NCBI RefSeq assembly: GCF_050410775.1
Contig: NZ_CP191229.1
DNA from: Erwinia sp050410775
GTDB taxonomy: Bacteria > Pseudomonadota > Gammaproteobacteria > Enterobacterales > Enterobacteriaceae
Reading direction: 5' to 3' (one strand)
Length of the DNA: 64,000 bases
The translations under genes were made by a program, and so were the position numbers. A model generated the notes under the pieces. That model saw nothing but the letters and a program-made list of their open reading frames with translations, ran no database searches and was not told the origin of the DNA. Shown here piece by piece: positions 17,901-25,106 of this stretch. Within the stretch, counting starts at the first letter, position 1. Every line of letters begins with the position of its first letter.

Positions 17901-19062
17901 CGAGATTACCCCGCAGGGGCTGATTGCCATTGGTAAAGTGGCCGAACGCTACAACCTTTACAGCAAAATCACCGGCGGTCAGCGCATCGATCTCTTCGGC
18001 GCAAGGCTCGATCAGCTGCCGGCCATCTGGCAGGAGCTGCTGGCGGCAGGTTTTGAAACCGGCCACGCCTATGGGAAATCCCTGCGCACCGTAAAATCGT
18101 GCGTCGGCTCTGACTGGTGCCGCTACGGCGTGAAGGACTCCACCGGCTTCGCCATCGCGCTGGAAAATCGCTATAAGGGACTGCGCGCGCCGCACAAGAT
18201 CAAGATGGCGGTGTCGGGCTGTACCCGCGAATGCGCCGAGGCGCAGAGTAAAGATATCGGCGTGATTGCCACGGAAAACGGCTGGAACCTCTACGTTTGC
18301 GGCAACGGCGGTATGAAGCCACGACATGCCGATCTCTTTGCCAGCGATCTGGATGACGCCACGCTGATCCGCTACGTCGATCGTCTGCTGATGTTTTACG
18401 TGCGCACCGCCGATCGCCTGCAGCGTACCAGCGTCTGGATGGATAACCTGGAAGGGGGCTTAAGCTACCTCCGCCAGGTTGTGATGGAAGATTCGCTGGG
18501 CATTGCGGAAGAACTGGAGCAGGAGATGGCGCGCGTGGTCGGGAGCTATCAGTGTGAATGGCAAACCACGCTGGATAGCCCGGAACGGCTGGCGCTCTTC
18601 AGGCCGACGCTCAACAGCGACCAGCCGGATGAAACGGTACGCTGGGAGCAGGTGCGCGGTCAGATCCGGCCCGCCACCGCGCCGCTTCCCGCCGCATCTG
18701 CCCATCCGCTTGTCTCCTGGACCGCGCTCTGCGACCTTGATGCGATCCCCCCTCAGGCCGGGATTGGCGCGCGGCTCGGCGCTCAGCGTATCGCCCTGTT
18801 CCGCCTGAATGAGCAGGTCTATGCGCTGGACGATAGGGAGCCGGGCACCCAGGCCAGCGTACTTTCACGCGGCCTGCTGGGCGACAGCGGCGGCGAACCT
18901 ATCGTCATCTCGCCGCTCTACAAGCAGCGCTTTCGCCTCTGTGACGGTCAGGCGCTCGATAACAGCGGCGCGGCGGTACGCTGCTGGGCGGTGAAAGTGG
19001 AGGCGGGGCGCGTCTGGGTCGCCAGCGAGGAGATGGCGCTGGCGCAGGCGGTGGCCTCATGA
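14986..19062 (+). CDS. nasB: Fused NasC-NasB: FAD/NADH oxidoreductase joined to assimilatory nitrite reductase large subunit
   Basis: 1358 aa in one frame. Residues 1-390 form an FAD/NAD(P)H oxidoreductase like NasC, which feeds electrons to the nitrate reductase. From residue 400 (MSKPTLVVIGHGMTG) a complete NirB/NasB follows: a second FAD/NAD domain, two BFD-like [2Fe-2S] regions (CSCHNV, then CTKAATGCGGC near 835-855; a GLGCEIC segment near 917), and sulfite/nitrite reductase domains. The siroheme/4Fe-4S cysteines are C-x5-C in KSCVGSDWC (about 1036) and C-x3-C in SGCTREC (about 1077). A NirD-like tail from about 1240 lacks Rieske ligands. NasC and NasB are separate genes in Klebsiella. 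An ATG at 16183 with a weak AGGA upstream could also yield NasB alone. Confidence 0.88.
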   Translation: MAEHLVVIGNGMAGMRMVETLWQLAPERYRITVIGREPLGNYNRIQLSPVLSGEKAFAETVLHDLAWYQQRNIRFLKGEEALALDTAAKTVTTSQRRLHWDRLVLATGSQPVMPAIPGNDLPHVMGFRTLTDVNRMLSGRGPVVVLGGGLLGIEAAAALRLRGREVTLIHRNGWLMDRQLDAHAGELLAQTLRQRGITCRLACEITRIEADSVTLSEGSVIPAGQVIVATGVSPEISLAFAAGIACGRGVRVDLQCRTAVPDVSALGECCEMAGETFGLVAPCLTQARVLAHRLAGQPVADFIAEDAGTRLKVTGTDVFSAGLISDAPGITSAQAFDPIDGHYRRLFFRDRQLVGILLYGDTSDSVTLSRQRQSGMRCDPRVLLDPDYSAQPAAAGQTKMSKPTLVVIGHGMTGHHFLEQMVACSLHLQYHIVVYGEERHAAYDRVHLSDYFAGKGAKELSLVSEHFFADSGIELRTHRPVVAIDRERRCVREASGHEMSWDKLVLATGSYAFVPPVPGSDDASCFVYRTLDDLDALAAKAKQARRGVVIGGGLLGLEAANALTRLGLDTAVVEFAPRLMAVQLDEGGAAMLRRKIEALGVQVLTDKSTQQIVRQADGSLQLSFADGSVLETDLVLFSAGIRPQDRLAADAGLSLGPRGGIAIDSGCTTSDPDIYAIGECALWNGQIFGLVAPGYQMARVLASQLAGEQAAFTGADMSTKLKLLGVEVASFGDAHGRTAGSQSYHWNNEPQEIYKKIVVSADGKRLLGGVLIGDSGDYSTLLQMMLNEMALPASPEGLILPQPQGAPAKALGVAALPDSAQICSCHNVSKGDVCAAVSAGCGDMASLKSCTKAATGCGGCTALVKQVMEYQQSCMGVEVKKDICEHFAYSRQELHHLIRVGEIKTFDALIARHGQGLGCEICKPLAGSLLASTWNEYLLKPQHLPLQDTNDRYFANIQKDGTYSVVPRIAGGEITPQGLIAIGKVAERYNLYSKITGGQRIDLFGARLDQLPAIWQELLAAGFETGHAYGKSLRTVKSCVGSDWCRYGVKDSTGFAIALENRYKGLRAPHKIKMAVSGCTRECAEAQSKDIGVIATENGWNLYVCGNGGMKPRHADLFASDLDDATLIRYVDRLLMFYVRTADRLQRTSVWMDNLEGGLSYLRQVVMEDSLGIAEELEQEMARVVGSYQCEWQTTLDSPERLALFRPTLNSDQPDETVRWEQVRGQIRPATAPLPAASAHPLVSWTALCDLDAIPPQAGIGARLGAQRIALFRLNEQVYALDDREPGTQASVLSRGLLGDSGGEPIVISPLYKQRFRLCDGQALDNSGAAVRCWAVKVEAGRVWVASEEMALAQAVAS

Positions 19063-21680
19063 AAAGCACCTGCCCTTACTGCGGCGTGGGCTGCGGCGTG
19101 GAGATCGCCACTGACGGGCAGGGCGGCTGTCGGATCGCGGGCGACGCCACGCATCCGGCCAATTTCGGTCGCCTTTGCGTAAAGGGGGCCGCGCTGGGCG
19201 AGACGCTGGGTCATGCAGGCCGGCTGCTCTCTCCTCAGGTGGATGGCGTCCGGTCCAGCTGGTCGCAGGCGCTGGATACGGTGGCGCAGCGGCTCAACGC
19301 CGTTATCCGTGAGCACGGGCCGCAGGCGGTGGCGTTCTACGCCTCAGGGCAGCTGCTGACCGAAGATTATTACGTGGCCAATAAGCTGATGAAAGGCTTC
19401 CTTGGCGTGGCGAATATTGATACCAACTCCCGGCTCTGCATGGCGTCGGCAGTGGTGGGCTATAAGCGGGCGCTGGGGGCGGACGCGGTGCCCTGCTGCT
19501 ATGAGGACTTTGCGCAGGCCGATCTGGTGGTGCTGGCCGGATCAAATACCGCCTGGGCGCATCCGGTCGCCTGGCAGCGGCTGGTGCAGGCGAAGCAGGC
19601 GAAACCTGAGATGAAGGTTGTGGTCATCGATCCACGCCGGACGGCGACCTGTGACGGCGCGGACCTGCATCTGCCGCTCAGGCCGGGCAGCGACGCGGCG
19701 CTGTTCAGCGGGCTGCTCCACTGGCTGGATCTGCATCAGGGCGTGGATACCACCATGCTGCCTCACCTTAACGGCGTGGAGGAGACGCTGCTGGCGGCGG
19801 CCGAGTGGCCGTTAGCGAGGGTGGCGGAGTTTTGCCGGCTGCCGCCGGAGGATGTGGAGAGGTTTTACACGCTCTTTCTGAATTCGCCGCAGGCGCTGAC
19901 CCTCTACTGTATGGGGATTAACCAGTCCGCCAGCGGCAGCGATAAATGCAATGCCATTATCAACGTCCATCTGGCGAGCGGCAGGATAGGACGGGCAGGC
20001 AGCGGGCCTTTTTCACTGACCGGTCAGCCTAATGCGATGGGCGGACGCGAAGTGGGCGGACTGGCGAATCAGCTGGCGGCGCATATGGACTTTACCCCGC
20101 AGAATGTTGATCGGCTCCAGCGCTTCTGGCAGAGCCCGCAGGTGGCGGATCGGCCCGGCCTGAAAGCGGTTGAGCTGTTTCAGGCGGTGGCGCGAGGCGA
20201 GATCAAGGCGATCTGGATTATGGGCACCAATCCGGCGGTGTCGCTGCCCGACGGGCTGGCGGTGGCTGACGCGCTGCGGCGCTGTCCGCTGACCATCGTT
20301 TCTGACGTAACGGCGCAGACCGACACTGCTGCGCTGGCGCATATTCTGCTGCCCGCCCAGGGCTGGGGGGAGAAGAACGGCACGGTGACCAACTCCGAGC
20401 GGCGCATCTCCCGCCAGCGGGGCTTTGTGCCACCGGCGGGCGAGGCGCGCCCTGACTGGTGGATCCTCGCCCAGGTCGCGCAGCGTCTTGGCTTTCAGGC
20501 AGCGTTTAACTGGAACCATCCCGCCGCTATTTTTCGCGAGCACGCCGCGCTTTCCGGCTTTGAGAATGAAGGAAGCCGGGCGTTTGATATCAGCGGGCTG
20601 GCGTCGCTGAGCGATGACGGCTGGGATCGGATGAGCCCTCTCCAGTGGCCGGTCAATACCCGCTATCCCGCCGGCTGCGCCCGGCTGTTCAGCGACCGGC
20701 AGTTTTATCATCCGGATGGCAAAGCCAGGCTGATCCCCCTGACGCCGCGCCTGCCTTCTTCCCGGCCCTCACGCGCCTATCCGTTTACGCTGAACACCGG
20801 CAGAATTCGCGATCAGTGGCACACCATGACCCGGACCGGCAGCGTGCCGCGTCTGATGCAGCACTACAGCGAACCTTTTGGCGAACTGCATCCTCTGGAT
20901 GCCGGGCGCAACGGCATTGCTGAGGGCGATTTGATGCGCGTGCAGTCCGCCAGCGGCTGGATGATCTGCCGCGCCCACCTCAGCGAGGCCCAGATGCCGG
21001 GCAGCCTGTTCATTCCCATGCACTGGAACAGTCAGTATGCCAGCCACGGGAAAGTGGATGCGCTGGTGGCAGCGGAAGTTTGTCCGCTCTCCGGCCAGCC
21101 GGAAAGCAAACAGACGGCGGTGCGGATTGGCCGCTGGCAGCCCGACTGGCAGGGCACGCTCTATGTGCGGGAAGGCGTAGTGACAGGCGAAGGCGGCCCG
21201 CTATGGTGGGTGCGGATCCCTGAAGGCGAGGTGACGCGCTATTTAGTTGCCGGGAAGGGCGATCCGGCGAGCTGGCTGGCGCAGCAGGGAGTGACCAGCG
21301 GGCTGATGCTGCAAACTGCCGGAGCCGGGGAGGATTTTTATCACCTGCTTGGGTGGCGCAGCGGGCAGCTCGATCTGGCCTTTTTCAGCGGCGCACGCCC
21401 GGCGGTGGCGCGGGAAGCCGTGCTGGCCGCGTTCAGCGATCCGCCCGCCACGGCGCAGCAGCGCTTTGCCCTGCTCAGCGGAAGAGCGTCAGCAGGGTGC
21501 GCTACGGGCCGCACGGTATGCAGCTGTTTTGGCGTGGGGGAAAACCAGATTAACGAGGCGATCGCGACAGGTTGTGACAGCACGGAGGCGCTGGGCGTGC
21601 GGCTTAAGTGCGGCACCAACTGCGGCTCCTGCCTTCCCGAATTATCGCGGCTGATCGCCCTCGCGCGAACGGCTGCCTGA
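19059..21680 (+). CDS. nasA: Assimilatory nitrate reductase catalytic subunit NasA
   Basis: 873 aa cytoplasmic molybdenum enzyme reducing nitrate to nitrite. The N-terminal [4Fe-4S] motif is CPYCGVGC followed by a later Cys in RLCVKG. The bis-MGD molybdopterin oxidoreductase domain spans about residues 50-700, with the molydopterin dinucleotide-binding part near 570-700. A C-terminal BFD-like [2Fe-2S] domain (about 820-865) has VCSCFGV and a CGTNCGSC cluster, as in Klebsiella NasA. It overlaps the nasCB stop by 4 bp. Confidence 0.94.
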   Translation: MKSTCPYCGVGCGVEIATDGQGGCRIAGDATHPANFGRLCVKGAALGETLGHAGRLLSPQVDGVRSSWSQALDTVAQRLNAVIREHGPQAVAFYASGQLLTEDYYVANKLMKGFLGVANIDTNSRLCMASAVVGYKRALGADAVPCCYEDFAQADLVVLAGSNTAWAHPVAWQRLVQAKQAKPEMKVVVIDPRRTATCDGADLHLPLRPGSDAALFSGLLHWLDLHQGVDTTMLPHLNGVEETLLAAAEWPLARVAEFCRLPPEDVERFYTLFLNSPQALTLYCMGINQSASGSDKCNAIINVHLASGRIGRAGSGPFSLTGQPNAMGGREVGGLANQLAAHMDFTPQNVDRLQRFWQSPQVADRPGLKAVELFQAVARGEIKAIWIMGTNPAVSLPDGLAVADALRRCPLTIVSDVTAQTDTAALAHILLPAQGWGEKNGTVTNSERRISRQRGFVPPAGEARPDWWILAQVAQRLGFQAAFNWNHPAAIFREHAALSGFENEGSRAFDISGLASLSDDGWDRMSPLQWPVNTRYPAGCARLFSDRQFYHPDGKARLIPLTPRLPSSRPSRAYPFTLNTGRIRDQWHTMTRTGSVPRLMQHYSEPFGELHPLDAGRNGIAEGDLMRVQSASGWMICRAHLSEAQMPGSLFIPMHWNSQYASHGKVDALVAAEVCPLSGQPESKQTAVRIGRWQPDWQGTLYVREGVVTGEGGPLWWVRIPEGEVTRYLVAGKGDPASWLAQQGVTSGLMLQTAGAGEDFYHLLGWRSGQLDLAFFSGARPAVAREAVLAAFSDPPATAQQRFALLSGRASAGCATGRTVCSCFGVGENQINEAIATGCDSTEALGVRLKCGTNCGSCLPELSRLIALARTAA

Positions 21681-21689
21681 GTGAGGTAA

Positions 21690-22532
21690 ATGATGACGAC
21701 AATCCTTCCTTCGCTGGAAAAACTGTTAACCAGCGCGCAAAGCAATAAAGCGGGTGCGGTATGGCTGGTCGGCGCCGGGCCAGGCGATGTGGATCTGCTG
21801 ACGGTGAAAGCCCTGCGGCTGATCGAAAATGCCGAAGTGGTGGTATTTGACCGCCTGGTCAGCGATGAAATTCTGGCGCTGATCCCCGCCACGGCGCTGA
21901 GCATTGATGTGGGCAAAACGCCCGGCTTTCATGGCCTGAAGCAGACGCAGATCAATCAGCTGCTGGTCGAACTGGCCGCTGCCGGACAGCAGGTGATCAG
22001 GCTGAAAGGCGGCGATCCCTTTATTTTTGGCCGGGGCGGTGAGGAGATGAGCTGTATCCGGGATGCCGGGATCGCCTGCCATATCGTGCCGGGTATCACG
22101 GCGGCGACAGGCTGCGCGGCGGCCACCGGGATCCCGTTGACGCACCGGGATATGGCGCAGTCGGTGCGCTTTATTACCGGCCATGGCAAGGATGGGCGTC
22201 CCGACCTGGAGTGGCAAAGCCTGCGGGACGCCAGGCAGACGCTGGTGTTTTATATGGGGCTAACCTGGTGCGGGGCGCTGAGCGAACGGCTGATCGCTAA
22301 CGGACGCCGGGCTGACACCCCGGTCGCCATTGTTGAAAAGGGAACAAGATCCGATCAGCGGGTCATTGTCACCACGCTGGCTGAACTGCCGGAGACGGTC
22401 AGACAGCAGTCACCGCAGTCGCCCTCGCTGCTCATCCTGGGCGATGTGGTCAGCCTTTACCGCGCGACCAGCACCTCTACGCCCAGGGCTTCGAATGCTG
22501 CGGCAGAAGCGTTCCAACTTGAATCGCATTGA
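21690..22532 (+). CDS. cobA: Uroporphyrinogen-III C-methyltransferase (siroheme synthesis)
   Basis: 280 aa. SUMT motifs are clear: WLVGAGPGDVDLLT near residue 25, VIRLKGGDPFIFGRGGEE near 105, and GITAATGCAA near 135. It makes precorrin-2 for siroheme, the cofactor of the nitrite reductase encoded just upstream, 9 bp after nasA. The C-terminus is odd: after GDVVSLYRA the frame runs into a copy of sequence that elsewhere is the 3' end of the deoR-type gene (antisense), then into unrelated sequence. The last 20 or so residues are therefore not native to the family. Confidence 0.9.
   Translation: MMTTILPSLEKLLTSAQSNKAGAVWLVGAGPGDVDLLTVKALRLIENAEVVVFDRLVSDEILALIPATALSIDVGKTPGFHGLKQTQINQLLVELAAAGQQVIRLKGGDPFIFGRGGEEMSCIRDAGIACHIVPGITAATGCAAATGIPLTHRDMAQSVRFITGHGKDGRPDLEWQSLRDARQTLVFYMGLTWCGALSERLIANGRRADTPVAIVEKGTRSDQRVIVTTLAELPETVRQQSPQSPSLLILGDVVSLYRATSTSTPRASNAAAEAFQLESH
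22439..22495 (+). repeat. 57-bp direct repeat, copy 1 (end of cobA)
   Basis: Identical over 57 bp to 23926-23982. It begins at GGGCGATGTGGTCAGC within cobA and ends at GCTTCGAA. The second half equals the 3' end of the deoR-type gene read on the opposite strand. The two copies are 1487 bp apart and flank the toxin-antitoxin island. Confidence 0.93.
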
Positions 22533-22858
22533 CACATTTTCCAGACGCTTTAAGGAGGATCTGATAAAGCAGGATGTTAAACAGAAGTGCCAATCTAAAG
22601 CGGGACTTGTCACAGTGCAGCCTTCATCCGCTCGCAACGTTAAACGAGTCCAGAGAGCAGACGGAAGCGATACACGCGGCGCGGCGCTACGCTCAGACGC
22701 TGGAAGGGCGGCTGGCCTCGCCGCACGAAGGGATAAAGATAACGCCGGATAAGCTGTGATCCGGATACTGTTGGCGCTGAAAAAAACGACAGGAGAAAGC
22801 CTGACAGTGGTAAAAAGAGTGAGTATGATTAAATCCTACCTGGCGGGGAGATAAGACA
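22533..22858. other. Gene-free stretch upstream of the toxin-antitoxin pair
   Basis: 326 bp between cobA and parD. A short open frame at 22574-22759 (61 codons) has no family I recognise and no good ribosome binding site, so I do not call it a gene. The promoter of parDE is expected near its right end. Confidence 0.5.
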
Positions 22859-23125
22859 ATGCGAACAACACAACAGATGAGTATCACTTTACCCAATGAA
22901 ATGGCCGCCCAGATAAAAGCCCGGGTGGCGAGCGGAGAATATGCCTCAGAAAGTGAGGTGATCCGTGAAGGCATCCGCGCACTGGCAGCCCGCGATCGGG
23001 CAGTGGAAAACTGGCTACGGGAAGAAGCCGTACCGGCGCTGAAAAGACTGAAAGCCAACCCGGAGAGTGGGATCAGCAGCACTGAACTGCGGGCAAAGCT
23101 GGCGGAAATGCATAAGGAAAAGTAA
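22859..23125 (+). CDS. parD: Antitoxin, ParD family
   Basis: 88 aa. The N-terminus is a ribbon-helix-helix domain (MSITLPNEMAAQIKARVASGEYASESEVIREGIR), which dimerises and binds DNA. The C-terminal half (about 50-88) is charged and helical, as expected for the toxin-wrapping tail. RHH antitoxins neutralise ParE and repress their own operon. It is 6 bp upstream of the toxin gene and lies inside the direct-repeat-bounded island. Confidence 0.9.
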   Translation: MRTTQQMSITLPNEMAAQIKARVASGEYASESEVIREGIRALAARDRAVENWLREEAVPALKRLKANPESGISSTELRAKLAEMHKEK

Positions 23126-23131
23126 ATAAGC

Positions 23132-23449
23132 ATGGAGCATTATCAGGTCATCTTCTCACCGGAAGCCGAAATGCAGGTTATGGAACTATGGCGTTATCTC
23201 GCTGAGGTGGCAGGTGAAAAAACGGCAACCTCATATACAGAAGGCATCATCAGCTACTGTGAAAGCCTGAGCCTGTTCCCGCACAGGGGAAACGTCAGAG
23301 ATGATCTGATGACGGGATTGAGAATAACGAACTATCGGAAACGAGCAATCATCGCGTTCGAGGTGGAGGATGGGCAGGTCCGAATCGCAAGTATCTGGCA
23401 TGGTGGTCAGGACTATGAAAGCAGTCTGATGCCGGATGAAACAGACTGA
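23132..23449 (+). CDS. parE: Toxin, ParE/RelE superfamily
   Basis: 105 aa with the ParE layout: IFSPEAEMQVMELWRYLAE at the N-terminus, the central LSLFPHRGNVRDDL, and a C-terminal YRKRAIIAFEVEDGQV...IWHGGQDYE. ParE toxins poison DNA gyrase, whereas RelE members cut mRNA. The HGGQDYE ending favours ParE. Toxin and antitoxin appear intact. Confidence 0.9.
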   Translation: MEHYQVIFSPEAEMQVMELWRYLAEVAGEKTATSYTEGIISYCESLSLFPHRGNVRDDLMTGLRITNYRKRAIIAFEVEDGQVRIASIWHGGQDYESSLMPDETD

Positions 23450-23738
23450 AGCCCTAAGCTGCCTGAAGAGCGAATGGGTCGAGACTGGCTATTCCGGCAG
23501 TCTGACCAATAAGAACAACCCGGATCGCCAGCATGACAAAGGAATGGGGCCACTTCCCCGGGAGACGTATCAAATTGCGGGGCATTCTGCATGCAAAGGG
23601 CCTTATACGATTCTGGAGGATTTTTATCAGCGGACACGTCTGGCGTTGCTGAGTACGGATCAGCGCGCATCCTGTCTGTGGTTCCTTGAAGCAACATATG
23701 AGGAATGGAAAACAGATAAAGCCCGTCAGGTTGAGTAA
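23436..23738 (+). CDS. Small DUF2778-like protein, probably truncated
   Basis: 100 aa, overlapping the end of parE by 14 bp. Residues about 17-57 (GYSGSLTNKNNPD, then MGPLPRETYQIAGHS, GPYTILEDF) resemble the N-terminal half of DUF2778/Tlde-like L,D-transpeptidase proteins, where a GPIPxGxY segment is typical. The expected HG...SxGC catalytic part is not visible. It may be a degraded effector-like gene or a small unrelated protein. The resemblance is from memory only. Confidence 0.4.
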   Translation: MKQTEALSCLKSEWVETGYSGSLTNKNNPDRQHDKGMGPLPRETYQIAGHSACKGPYTILEDFYQRTRLALLSTDQRASCLWFLEATYEEWKTDKARQVE

Positions 23739-23794
23739 CATTAATCCCCGGCCAGCAAGAGGCCGGGTTCTTCTCTTCATCCTTCCTCGCCTCC

Positions 23795-23896
23795 TGGCTT
23801 GCAGGCGGCGTTTAACCGGAGCCGCCCGGTCGCCATTTTTCGCGAGCATGCCGCGCTTTCCGGCTCTGAAAATGAAAGAAGCCGTGCTTTTGATAT
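23795..23896 (+). pseudogene. Diverged internal fragment of a second nasA
   Basis: 102 bp align without gaps to nasA positions 20489-20590 with 15 mismatches (about 85 percent identity). Nine mismatches fall on third codon positions of the nasA frame. This suggests descent from a separately evolved nasA rather than a recent copy of the one present. Weak similarity continues to the right before the 57-bp repeat begins. Confidence 0.8.
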
Positions 23897-23925
23897 TACG
23901 GCCTGGTGATGCTAAACGAGATCCC

Positions 23926-23982
23926 GGGCGATGTGGTCAGCCTTTACCGCGCGACCAGCACCTCTACGCCCAGGGCTTCGAA
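23926..23982 (+). repeat. 57-bp direct repeat, copy 2 (end of deoR-type gene)
   Basis: Second perfect copy of 22439-22495. Here it overlaps the 3' end of the intact deoR-type gene and is preceded by the nasA fragment. If the cobA frame is read on through this copy it would extend to a TAG near 24027, overlapping the regulator gene on the other strand. Confidence 0.93.
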
Positions 23983-24735
23983 CGCCGAGATCGCCCCGGC
24001 GGAAATGCCGCTGTCGGTGATCAGATAGTGAATATTGCTCCAGTCACAGGGCAGAGCGAACATTGACACTTTGTCGATTTTGCTGGAGTCGGCCACTACG
24101 TAAACCGTGCTGGCCGATTTGATCATCGCGCTTTTCACTTTGATATCGGTTTCGCTCGGAAAACTCAGACCCAGCCGGGGTGAGATACAGGCCGTGGCGA
24201 GAAACAGCTTCTCCGCCAGCACGTTTTCAAAAAAGCTGGCGGCTTTTTCGCCGGAGGTGGAGAGCGTGGGAAACTTAAAAGTGCCGCCGGTCAGCAGAAT
24301 GTTGATCCCCGGCTCGCCCCCCAGCATCAGCGCAATATTCACCGCCGTGGTCACTACCGACAGCTTGCGGATATGACTTATCTGCTGGGCGATGGCGGTG
24401 GTGGTAGTACCGGAATCGAAAATCACCGTATCTCCGTTTTCAATATGCTGGGCAGCCAGCCGGCCTATCGCCTCTTTTTCGTCGAGGTGGGTCTGCCTTT
24501 CCAGCATCAGCGCGCCGGTATTCTGTTTCCCCGTCACCAGCGTTGCCCCGCCGTGAAACCGCTGCACATAACCCTCTTTTTGCAGGATACGCAGGTCGGT
24601 ACGGATGGTCGCTTCCGTCAGGCCAAAGGCGCTGGTCAGCATCTTGACGGTGACCGTACCGTCTTCGCGGATCATCTCCAGAATTTTTTCGCGTCGCTGC
24701 TGCATATCCGCTAACTGCTCATTCTTGCTTTTCAA
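23944..24735 (-). CDS. DeoR-family transcriptional regulator of the carbohydrate cluster
   Basis: 263 aa. The N-terminal winged helix (about 10-65) has the DeoR signature: REKILEMIREDGTVTVKMLT followed by TEATIRTDLRILQKEGYVQRFHGGA. The C-terminal DeoRC sugar-phosphate sensor domain (about 80-240) shows DSGTTTTAIAQQI and ADSSKIDKVS. It is divergent from the transketolase operon, separated by 371 bp, and so is the likely repressor, relieved by a phosphorylated intermediate. Confidence 0.9.
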   Translation of the reverse strand: MKSKNEQLADMQQRREKILEMIREDGTVTVKMLTSAFGLTEATIRTDLRILQKEGYVQRFHGGATLVTGKQNTGALMLERQTHLDEKEAIGRLAAQHIENGDTVIFDSGTTTTAIAQQISHIRKLSVVTTAVNIALMLGGEPGINILLTGGTFKFPTLSTSGEKAASFFENVLAEKLFLATACISPRLGLSFPSETDIKVKSAMIKSASTVYVVADSSKIDKVSMFALPCDWSNIHYLITDSGISAGAISAFEALGVEVLVAR

Positions 24736-25106
24736 CCGAAACTCTCCCTAATCCTGATTGACGGGCATCAACCCGCGTCAGTCCTGCCGTCAGGGCAAAT
24801 ATTACGCGCCGTTCCCGGCGAATGCGAGCGCATCCGGCAGAGAATGTGACTTTCAAATGAAAATAACGCTGAGAAGAAAGCAGCTATTTTCCCCCTTTTT
24901 TTGCCGGATTGATCCCTTCCTTACCCGTGCGCATGGTGCAATTAATGCAAAATCAGTAGGTTGCGATTTTTATCTGCTTTTGTTCGAAATTTGATCTGCG
25001 CCACAATGCGGCATTAAACGATAGCGTATATTTTTATTCGAAAATGAAAGGTCGCAGAAAGCCACCTGGCGCTCCGGCCTGCGGCACCACAGACGACGAG
25101 GTGAGG
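24736..25106. promoter_or_regulatory. Divergent control region with paired TTCGAA sites
   Basis: Two related elements stand in direct orientation: TTTTGTTCGAAATTTGA near 24978-24994 and TTTTATTCGAAAATGAA near 25032-25048. Their TTCGAA cores are 54 bp apart. TTCG-containing boxes are typical of DeoR/GlpR-type operators, so these are candidate sites for the divergent regulator. A REP-like imperfect hairpin lies at 24815-24837. Confidence 0.5.

Noticed and set aside
17365..18327. 320-codon antisense open frame opposite nasB
   Set aside because: Shadow of the nitrite reductase coding sequence.
22439..23982. Insertion sequence or integron carrying parDE
   Set aside because: No transposase or integrase gene, and the 57-bp flanking repeats are host gene sequence rather than short target duplications.
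24815..24837. REP element in the deoR-transketolase region
   Set aside because: Imperfect hairpin with a bulge and only loose resemblance; a single copy in the window.
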